DNA from: Geothermobacter sp964501815
Lineage (GTDB): Bacteria; Desulfobacterota; Desulfuromonadia; Desulfuromonadales; Geothermobacteraceae
Assembly (NCBI GenBank): GCA_964501815.1
Contig: CAZCUR010000075.1
Coordinates: forward strand, 1-12,162
Reading direction: 5' to 3'
DNA: 12,162 nt
Below the pieces are notes generated by a model, which was given only the letters and a program-made list of their open reading frames with translations, did no database searches and was not told the origin of the DNA. Shown here piece by piece: positions 6,174 through 12,162 of the stretch. Every line of letters begins with the position of its first letter. The first letter of the stretch is position 1. A program made the translations under genes and the position numbers.

Positions 6174-9155
6174 ATGGCCTGGAGAGTCGTCGTCGGGCTT
6201 AAGGACGATGTCAGGGATGCCCGCGGGGAGACGGTGCGCGAGAACCTGAAGCGGTTTCTCGGCATCGAGGTGACCTCGGTACGGACCCTGGATGTCTATA
6301 CCATTGACGCCGCCCTGAGCGCTGATGAGGTTGAGGCGGCCGCAGCCGGTCCCCTGAGCGATCCGGTGATTCAGGAAACGGCGATCAATCGACCTTTGGC
6401 CCGGGATTTCGATGTGCTCATCGAGGTCGGCTTTCGTCCCGGCGTGACCGACAATGTCGGCCGCACCGCCAGGGAGGCCATTCAGTACCTGACCGGTCGG
6501 ACCTTTGCCGAGGGGGAAGCGGTCTACACGTCAACCCAGTACCTGATCAAGGGGGATGTCGACAAGGAACAGGCTGAAACCATTGCCGCCGATCTGCTGG
6601 CCAATGGCCTGATTCAGCGCTGGGATATCTATACCGCCCAAGAGTTCGACCGGGAGCACGGGGTTCCCGTCCATGTGCCCAAAGTCGGCGGACTTGATGC
6701 CGAACCGACGGTGCGCACCATTGACCTCGATGTCAGTGACGAGGAGCTGATGCGCATCAGCCGTGAGGGGATGCTGGCTCTCAACCTTGAAGAGATGAAG
6801 CGCATCCAGACCTACGCGGCCGACCCCGAGGTGGTGGCTGAACGCCGGAAATACGGGCTTGAGGCCGGTCTGACCGATGTGGAACTCGAGGCCCTGGCCC
6901 AGACCTGGAGCGAACACTGCAAGCACAAGATCTTCTCCGCCCGTATCGAATATGAGGACGGGCAGGGGGGGCGGGAGGAGATCGACTCCCTGTTCAAAAC
7001 CTTTATTGTCGGCGCCACCCGTGAGGTCCGCGCCCGCATGGGCGACAAGGATATCTGCCTGTCGGTTTTCAAGGACAACGCCGGAGTGATTCGCTTCAAC
7101 GACGACTGGAGTCTTTGTTTCAAGGTCGAAACCCACAATTCCCCCAGTGCCCTCGACCCCTACGGCGGAGCCCTGACCGGCATCGTCGGCGTCAACCGTG
7201 ACGGCGCCGGAACCGGTCTGGGAGCCAGACTGATTTTCAACACCGACGTCTTCTGCTTCGCTTCGCCTTTCTACGACAAACCGCTGCCGAAACGGCTGCT
7301 CCATCCCCGGCGCATCTTTGAAGGGGTGGTCGAAGGGGTCGAGCACGGCGGCAACAAGAGCGGTATTCCCACCATCAACGGCAGTATCGTCTTTGACGAT
7401 CGTTTTGCCGGCAAACCGCTGGTCTACTGCGGCACCGCCGGCATCATGCCCGCGTCCATCAACGGTCGCCCGAGCCACGAGAAGAAGGCCCAGGTCGGGG
7501 ACCATATCATCATGACCGGTGGCCGTATCGGCAAGGACGGCATTCACGGCGCCACCTTCTCCTCCGAGGAACTGCACGAGGACTCGCCGGTGACCGCCGT
7601 GCAGATCGGTGATCCGATCACCCAGCGCAAGATGTTCGATTTCCTCGCCGTCGCCCGCGAGCGCGGCCTGTACAACTCCATAACCGACAACGGCGCCGGC
7701 GGCCTGTCCAGCTCGGTCGGCGAGATGGCCGAGGATACCGGCGGCTTCGAGCTGCACCTCGACCGGGCGCCGCTCAAGTACCCGGGCCTGCAGCCCTGGG
7801 AGATCCTGATTTCCGAGGCCCAGGAGCGCATGACCCTGGCTGTGCCGCCCGAAAAGCTGGAGGAGTTTCTGCAGCTGGCCAAAGAGATGGACGTCGAGGC
7901 GACCGATCTGGGCGTCTTTACCGACTCGGGATACTTTCATTGCCTCTACAACGGCAAAACCGTGGCCCGGCTGTCGATGGAGTTTCTGCACGACGGCGTG
8001 CCGCAGATGGTCATCCCGGCGCGCTGGGAGGAGAAGGGGCATACCGAACCGGATTTCGACGCCCCCGAGGATCTCGGCGGCATGCTCGAGCAGATGCTCG
8101 GCCGTCTGAATATCTGCTCCAAGGAGACGGTGGTGCGGCGCTACGATCACGAGGTGCAGGCCGGTACCGTGGTCAAGCCGCTGACCGGCGTGGCCAACGA
8201 CGGACCGTCCGATGCCGCCGTCTACCGGCCGCTGCTCGATTCCTTCGAGGGCGTGGTCGTCTCCCACGGCATCTGTCCGCGCTACAGCGACATCGATACC
8301 TACCACATGATGGCCTGCGCCATTGATGAGGGGCTGCGCAACTACGTCGCGGTCGGCGGCGATATCCGCCATGTCGCCGGTCTGGACAACTTCTGCTGGT
8401 GCGACCCGGTCGAAAGCGAGAAGACGCCCGACGGAGCCTACAAGGCCGCCCAGCTGGTGCGTGCCAACAAGGCTCTTTACGACTACTGCGTCGCCTTCGG
8501 CGTGCCGCTGATCTCGGGCAAGGACTCGATGAAGAATGACTACCAGATCGGCGACACCAAGATCTCCATCCCGCCGACGGTCCTCTTTTCGGTGATCGGA
8601 AAGATTCAGGATGTGCGCAAGGCGGTCACCATGGACGTGAAGAAGCCGGGGCACCTGGTCTACCTGCTCGGCATCACCCGCAACGAACTGGGCGCCTCGG
8701 AATACTACGATCACCTCGGCTATCTGGGCGCCAACGTGCCCAGGGTCGACGCCGCCTACGCCTTCGACCTCTACAGCCGTTACCTGCAGGCGGTGGAGGC
8801 CGGACTGGTGGCCAGCTGTCATGACCTGTCGGACGGCGGCCTTGGTGTCGCGTTGGCGGAGAAGGCCTTTGCCGGCGGTTTCGGCATCCGCGCCGACCTC
8901 GACGCCGTGGCTACCGATGGGAAGCTGCGAGCCGATCTGCTGCTCTTCTCGGAAAGCCAGAGCCGCCTGCTGGTGACCGTGCCGCAGCAGCACCGGCAGA
9001 GCTTTGAGAGTCTGTTTGCCGGCACGGACTGCAGCCTGATCGGCGAAGTGGTCGACACGCCGGCTTTGCAGGTGGCTCAAGGCGGAAAGATTCTCATCGA
9101 CAAGGGCCTGGCCGAGCTCAAGGAAGCCTGGCAGGCGACGCTCAGGGGGCTGTAA
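6174..9155 (+). CDS. purL: FGAM synthase, PurL with N-terminal tandem PurS-like domains
   Basis: This is the synthetase part of phosphoribosylformylglycinamidine synthase, which uses ATP and ammonia from PurQ to convert FGAR to FGAM. The 993 residues fall between small PurL (about 600-770) and the large glutaminase fusion (about 1300). Residues 1 to about 185 read as two PurS-like units. GLKDDVRDARGE and LSDPVIQE in the first are echoed by GFRPGVTDNVGR and LLANGLIQRW in the second. The core follows: TWSEHCKHK (244-252, catalytic His region), KVETHNSPSA (317-326), GIPTING (397-403), DNGAGGLSSS (505-514), GKDSMKND (782-789) and HDLSDGGLG (883-891). No class I glutaminase domain is present. AAAGGAG lies eight bases before the ATG. 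purQ starts one base after the stop, which implies translational coupling. The fusion explains the absence of a separate purS. Confidence 0.97.
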   Translation: MAWRVVVGLKDDVRDARGETVRENLKRFLGIEVTSVRTLDVYTIDAALSADEVEAAAAGPLSDPVIQETAINRPLARDFDVLIEVGFRPGVTDNVGRTAREAIQYLTGRTFAEGEAVYTSTQYLIKGDVDKEQAETIAADLLANGLIQRWDIYTAQEFDREHGVPVHVPKVGGLDAEPTVRTIDLDVSDEELMRISREGMLALNLEEMKRIQTYAADPEVVAERRKYGLEAGLTDVELEALAQTWSEHCKHKIFSARIEYEDGQGGREEIDSLFKTFIVGATREVRARMGDKDICLSVFKDNAGVIRFNDDWSLCFKVETHNSPSALDPYGGALTGIVGVNRDGAGTGLGARLIFNTDVFCFASPFYDKPLPKRLLHPRRIFEGVVEGVEHGGNKSGIPTINGSIVFDDRFAGKPLVYCGTAGIMPASINGRPSHEKKAQVGDHIIMTGGRIGKDGIHGATFSSEELHEDSPVTAVQIGDPITQRKMFDFLAVARERGLYNSITDNGAGGLSSSVGEMAEDTGGFELHLDRAPLKYPGLQPWEILISEAQERMTLAVPPEKLEEFLQLAKEMDVEATDLGVFTDSGYFHCLYNGKTVARLSMEFLHDGVPQMVIPARWEEKGHTEPDFDAPEDLGGMLEQMLGRLNICSKETVVRRYDHEVQAGTVVKPLTGVANDGPSDAAVYRPLLDSFEGVVVSHGICPRYSDIDTYHMMACAIDEGLRNYVAVGGDIRHVAGLDNFCWCDPVESEKTPDGAYKAAQLVRANKALYDYCVAFGVPLISGKDSMKNDYQIGDTKISIPPTVLFSVIGKIQDVRKAVTMDVKKPGHLVYLLGITRNELGASEYYDHLGYLGANVPRVDAAYAFDLYSRYLQAVEAGLVASCHDLSDGGLGVALAEKAFAGGFGIRADLDAVATDGKLRADLLLFSESQSRLLVTVPQQHRQSFESLFAGTDCSLIGEVVDTPALQVAQGGKILIDKGLAELKEAWQATLRGL

Positions 9156-9156
9156 C

Positions 9157-9978
9157 ATGGCAGGACAGGTCAAGGCAGTCGTGATCGCCGGCAACGGCAC
9201 CAACTGTGAACGGGAAGTCGCCTTCGCCTGCAAACAGGCCGGCGCCGATGTGGTCGACATCGTCCATATCGCCGAGTTTCTGACCGGCCGGGCGCGTCTG
9301 GCCGATTATCATTTCCTCAACCTGGCCGGCGGTTTTCTCGATGGTGACGACCTCGGCAGCGCCAAGGCGGGGGCCAACCGCTTCAGGCACGCTCCGGTCG
9401 CAGGCGGCCCGTCCATGGCTGAGCAACTGCGCACCTTTGTTGCTGACGGCAAGCTGATCATGGGGGTCTGCAACGGCTTCCAGCTTATGGTCAAACTGGG
9501 GCTGCTGCCCGCCTTTGAGGGCGAACTGATGCAGCAGCGCACGACGCTGACCTTCAACGACTCGGGCCGGTTCGAGGATCGCTGGTGCTACCTGGCAGTC
9601 GACCCGGATTCCCCCTGCGTCTACACGCGCGGGCTTGACGGCATCTACCTGCCGGTGCGTCACGGTGAAGGCAAATTCGTCCCCGCGGATGACAGTGTGC
9701 TCGCTCGTATTGAGGAAGCGCATCTGGCCTGCCTGCGTTACGCTGACGCCGATTACCGGCCGACCATGAACTATCCGGACAATCCCAACGGCTCGGTCCA
9801 TGCCATCGCCGGGCTTTGCGATCCGACCGGCCGGCTGTTCGGTCTGATGCCTCATCCGGAAGCCTACATCCACCGGACCCACCATCCGCGCTGGACCCGT
9901 GAGGAGCTGCCGGAAGAGGGGATGGGTCTGCTGCTCTACCGCAACGCCATTGACTTTATCCGAAAAAACGTGCTTTGA
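9157..9978 (+). CDS. purQ: FGAM synthase glutaminase subunit PurQ
   Basis: PurQ hydrolyses glutamine and passes ammonia to PurL in the FGAM synthase complex. The class I amidotransferase triad is visible: Cys105 in GVCNGFQLM, then His233 and Glu235 in MPHPEAY. The N-terminal AGNGTNCERE (11-20) is typical of PurQ. The 273-residue length is longer than the roughly 227 of Bacillus PurQ; the extra length falls in the middle and the C-terminal half (for example 135-200) and resembles the glutaminase end of large fused enzymes. A modest AGGGGG ribosome site lies inside the end of purL, and a single base separates the two genes, so translation is probably coupled to give matched subunit amounts. The partner is the upstream PurS-fused PurL. 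Confidence 0.97.
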   Translation: MAGQVKAVVIAGNGTNCEREVAFACKQAGADVVDIVHIAEFLTGRARLADYHFLNLAGGFLDGDDLGSAKAGANRFRHAPVAGGPSMAEQLRTFVADGKLIMGVCNGFQLMVKLGLLPAFEGELMQQRTTLTFNDSGRFEDRWCYLAVDPDSPCVYTRGLDGIYLPVRHGEGKFVPADDSVLARIEEAHLACLRYADADYRPTMNYPDNPNGSVHAIAGLCDPTGRLFGLMPHPEAYIHRTHHPRWTREELPEEGMGLLLYRNAIDFIRKNVL

Positions 9979-9983
9979 CAGCC

Positions 9984-10005
9984 GGTTGAAGCCCAGGCTT
10001 TAACC
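9984..10005 (+). promoter_or_regulatory. Hairpin in the purQ-purF gap
   Basis: GGTTGAAGCC pairs with GGCTTTAACC around a central CA, giving about nine usable pairs with one G-U. TGTTT follows, a short U-rich stretch, and the purF ribosome site begins at about 10012. It lies six bases after the purQ stop. It could weaken read-through into purF or stabilise the upstream message, but it is too weak to call a terminator. Confidence 0.45.
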
Positions 10006-10022
10006 TGTTTCGAGAGGTTTGC

Positions 10023-11429
10023 ATGGACGACAGGTTTCATGATGAATGCGGGGTGTTCGGCATCTTCGGTCACCCTGAAGCGGCCAATCTGACCTATCTT
10101 GGCCTTTATGCACTTCAGCATCGCGGCCAGGAAAGCTGCGGCATTGTCGCCTCCGACGGCCACAACCTGACTTGTTACAAAAAAATGGGTCTGGTGGCCG
10201 ACGTTTTTCGTGACCCGGACGTTTTCACCCGGCTGCCCGGGCACAGCGCCATAGGCCACGTGCGCTATTCGACCGCCGGCGGCAGCGACGCCAAGAACAT
10301 CCAGCCGATCATGGTCGATTACCACCGCGGCAGCATCGCCGTGGCCCACAACGGCAACCTGGTCAACGCCCAGGAGGTGCGTAACGAGCTGGAGCAGGAA
10401 GGCAGCATCTTCTCCACCACCGCCGATACCGAGGTGATTGTCCACCGTATCGCCAAGGCCAGGGCGGAAACCCTGGCCGATCGTGTGGTTGAGGCTCTCA
10501 CCGGGCTCAAGGGAGCTTACTGCCTGGTGTTTCTCACCGAGACCCGCCTGGTGGCGGTGCGAGATCCCAACGGCTTCCGGCCGCTGGTGCTCGGCCGGCT
10601 CGACGACGCCTGGGTGGTCGCCTCGGAAACCTGCGCCTTCGACCTGATCGAGGCCGAATTCGTGCGCGAAATCGAGCCGGGCGAGATGATCGTGGTCGAC
10701 AAGAACGGGCTGACCAGCTACAAGCCGTTCGACAATGTCAACCCGACCCCGTGCATCTTCGAACACATCTACTTCGCCCGCCCCGACAGCACCATCTTCG
10801 GCCAGCAGGTCTACGAGGCCCGCAAGGAATTCGGCCGGGTGCTGGCGCGCGAACACGCGGTCGAAGCCGATGTGGTCATTCCCATCCCCGATTCGGGTGT
10901 TCCCGCCGCCATCGGTTACGCCGAGGAGTCCGGGTTGCCGTTTCAGCTCGGCCTGATTCGCAATCACTACATCGGCCGGACCTTTATTGAACCGGCCCAG
11001 TCGATCCGTCATTTCGGCGTCAAGATCAAGCTCAACCCGGTGCGCGAGGTGATCCAGGGCAAACGGGTCGTGGTGGTCGACGACTCCATCGTGCGCGGCA
11101 CCACGGCGCGCAAACTGATCAAGATGATCCGTGCCGCAGGCGCGAAGGAGATCCATGTGCGCATCTCCAGCCCGCCGACCTGCTTCCCGTGCTACTACGG
11201 TATCGACACGCCGACGCGCAAGGAGCTGATCGCCTCGTCTCACTCCATCGAGGAGATCAACCGCTATATCACCGCCGACACCCTCGGCTATCTCAGTTTC
11301 GAAGGGATGCGCAAGGCGGCCGGTGTGCCCAATGGTGAGCCGGGTCACTACTGCGACGCCTGCTTCACCGGCAACTACCCGGTCAAGTTCCCGCGCCTGA
11401 AGGGAGACAGCCAACTGGGACTGTTCTAG
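10023..11429 (+). CDS. purF: Amidophosphoribosyltransferase (Fe-S type)
   Basis: PurF catalyses the first committed step of purine synthesis: PRPP plus glutamine gives phosphoribosylamine. The 468-residue protein begins MDDRFHDE before CGVFGIFG, so an eight-residue propeptide is probably removed to expose Cys9 as the N-terminal nucleophile. The glutaminase (Ntn) domain contains LQHRGQES (31-38) and GHVRYST (78-84). The phosphoribosyltransferase domain has the PRPP loop VVVDDSIVRGTT (350-361). Cys244, Cys390, Cys444 and Cys447 fall where the Bacillus-type enzyme binds its [4Fe-4S] cluster; counted from Cys9 the first two are 236 and 382. Such a cluster makes the enzyme oxygen-sensitive in known examples. 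GAGAGG lies five bases before the ATG. The gene follows purQ by 44 nt. Confidence 0.98.
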   Translation: MDDRFHDECGVFGIFGHPEAANLTYLGLYALQHRGQESCGIVASDGHNLTCYKKMGLVADVFRDPDVFTRLPGHSAIGHVRYSTAGGSDAKNIQPIMVDYHRGSIAVAHNGNLVNAQEVRNELEQEGSIFSTTADTEVIVHRIAKARAETLADRVVEALTGLKGAYCLVFLTETRLVAVRDPNGFRPLVLGRLDDAWVVASETCAFDLIEAEFVREIEPGEMIVVDKNGLTSYKPFDNVNPTPCIFEHIYFARPDSTIFGQQVYEARKEFGRVLAREHAVEADVVIPIPDSGVPAAIGYAEESGLPFQLGLIRNHYIGRTFIEPAQSIRHFGVKIKLNPVREVIQGKRVVVVDDSIVRGTTARKLIKMIRAAGAKEIHVRISSPPTCFPCYYGIDTPTRKELIASSHSIEEINRYITADTLGYLSFEGMRKAAGVPNGEPGHYCDACFTGNYPVKFPRLKGDSQLGLF

Positions 11430-11461
11430 TCCGGTCTGCAGGCCTGGCTGCCTTGAAGGCT

Positions 11462-11499
11462 CCTTCTCCCTCGAAGGGGGAAGGCCGGGATGGGGGTGA
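11462..11499. repeat. REP-like hairpin repeat in the purF-pyrE gap
   Basis: CCTTCTCCCT (11462-11471) pairs with AGGGGGAAGG (11475-11484) around CGA: ten pairs with one G-U. The tail CCGGGATGGGGGTGA follows. This resembles the widespread proteobacterial intergenic repeat in which CTCTCCC and GGGAGAG arms precede a G-rich GGGGTGAGGG tail. No U-tract follows, so it is not a standard terminator. The rest of this 172-nt gap (11430-11601) shows no coding sequence and no strong promoter. Confidence 0.55.
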
Positions 11500-11601
11500 A
11501 GTTCGACCTTTCGCCTCTTTGGTTCATGGGGGGATTGATTTTTCCCGCGGTTTGTGACCCTGTGATGAAAACAATTCCATTTGCAAGGAGAGAGATTCAG
11601 G

Positions 11602-12156
11602 ATGACCGAAGCCGAACGCAGTGAACTGATGGCCATTATTCGCGACCTGTCCTACGAGGAGCGGGAAGTCACCCTTGCTTCGGGGCGCAAGAGCAACTTC
11701 TACTTTGACGGCAAGCAGACCACCCTGCACGCCAAAGGCGGGCTGCTGGTCGGCAAGGCCTTTTGGGAAAAAGTCAAGGAGTTCGGTCCTGTCGACGGCG
11801 TCGGCGGCCTGACCCTGGGCGCCGATCCCATCGCCACTGCCACCTCCATTGCCGCACAGCTCGAAGGGGAACCGGTGCATGCCTTCATCATCCGCAAGGA
11901 GCCCAAGGGGCACGGCACCGGCCAGTGGCTCGAAGGGCGCAAGAACCTGCCGCCCGGCTCCAGGGTCGTCATTGTCGAGGATGTCACCACCACCGGCGGC
12001 TCGTCGATGAAGGCGGTCGAGCGTGCCCGCGAGGAAGGGCTCGACGTGCTCGGTATCGTCACCCTGGTCGATCGCCAGGAAGGCGCGCAGGAGAACATCA
12101 CCGCCGCCGGCATGACCCTCAAGGCGGTCTTTACCCGGGAGGAGATTGTCGGGTAG
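11602..12156 (+). CDS. pyrE: Orotate phosphoribosyltransferase
   Basis: PyrE joins orotate to PRPP to form orotidine 5'-phosphate in pyrimidine synthesis. The 184-residue protein is a short bacterial form. TLASGRKSNFYFDGK (24-38) is the N-terminal substrate region, IIRKEPKGHGTGQWLEG (96-112) is the flexible catalytic loop with Lys99, Lys102 and His104, and VIVEDVTTTGGSS (123-135) is the PRPP-binding signature. The ATG at 11602 is chosen because the family sequence starts there; AAGGAG lies 11 bases upstream, a little distant. An in-frame TTG at 11581 precedes that site and is rejected. It lies 172 nt after purF, beyond a REP-like hairpin, so it may be transcribed partly from its own promoter. 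Both PurF and PyrE consume PRPP. Confidence 0.95.
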   Translation: MTEAERSELMAIIRDLSYEEREVTLASGRKSNFYFDGKQTTLHAKGGLLVGKAFWEKVKEFGPVDGVGGLTLGADPIATATSIAAQLEGEPVHAFIIRKEPKGHGTGQWLEGRKNLPPGSRVVIVEDVTTTGGSSMKAVERAREEGLDVLGIVTLVDRQEGAQENITAAGMTLKAVFTREEIVG

Positions 12157-12162
12157 GGGAGG
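12157..12162 (+). promoter_or_regulatory. Possible ribosome-binding site of the next gene
   Basis: GGGAGG follows the pyrE stop directly and ends the window. It matches the Shine-Dalgarno form used by gap and tpiA here, so another plus-strand gene may start just beyond the edge. Nothing of that gene is visible. Confidence 0.3.

Noticed and set aside
6531..9260. 909-codon open frame on the minus strand opposite purL
   Set aside because: It is a shadow of the high-GC codon usage of purL. It is His/Gly/Val-rich without a recognisable domain, and the opposite strand has clear PurL motifs throughout.
9936..11636. 566-codon open frame on the minus strand opposite purF
   Set aside because: The composition is typical of antisense shadows, with no ribosome site or family motif seen, while purF on the other strand is complete and well conserved.
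1..12162. Novel defence system, mobile element, CRISPR array or biosynthetic cluster
   Set aside because: Every sizeable open frame with family motifs is a core metabolic, secretion or hydrolase gene. No transposase, integrase, phage gene or regularly spaced repeat array was seen.

Overview
This window is a compact, GC-rich bacterial chromosome segment made almost entirely of core housekeeping genes. The gene order is gap-pgk-tpiA-secG-tRNA-Leu on one strand, diverging from a YycJ-type hydrolase and purB-purL-purQ-purF-pyrE on the other. A PurS-fused PurL, a Fe-S type PurF and the overall style suggest a Desulfuromonadales/Geobacter-like relative (Desulfobacterota). That placement is an inference from family knowledge and was not tested by any search.

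Minus strand (right to left, about 3817 down to 65): a sigma70-like promoter leads into gap (GAPDH), pgk and tpiA, three consecutive enzymes of lower glycolysis/gluconeogenesis. They are followed by secG (SecYEG translocon subunit) and a tRNA-Leu(GAG) with its own near-consensus promoter and a strong intrinsic terminator. A perfect 11-bp hairpin sits between gap and pgk. Beyond the terminator, at 39-56, lies an inverted, 5-nt-deleted copy of the tRNA 3' end.

Divergent intergenic region (3721-4008, 288 nt, the longest stretch without a gene): it holds a promoter for each direction, a small palindrome over the gap -35 box, and four A-tracts spaced about 11-12 nt apart (probable intrinsic bend) between the two promoters.

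Plus strand (4009 to 12156): a metallo-beta-lactamase-fold hydrolase of the YycJ/WalJ type is followed by purB, purL, purQ and purF of de novo purine synthesis, then pyrE of pyrimidine synthesis. The spacings (51, 20, 1, 44 nt) suggest one transcription unit from the hydrolase to purF. The 172-nt purF-pyrE gap contains a REP-like hairpin repeat, so pyrE may be partly uncoupled. PurL (993 aa) carries about 185 N-terminal residues that read as two PurS-like repeats. With the separate PurQ glutaminase it would supply the whole FGAM synthase without a free purS gene. PurF has a short propeptide before its catalytic Cys and the four Cys expected for a [4Fe-4S] cluster.

I see no mobile element, CRISPR array, phage gene or defence system, and no evidence for an undescribed system. 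The points worth a second look are architectural and regulatory: the tandem PurS fusion, the intercistronic hairpins, the phased A-tracts and the tRNA-derived inverted fragment.
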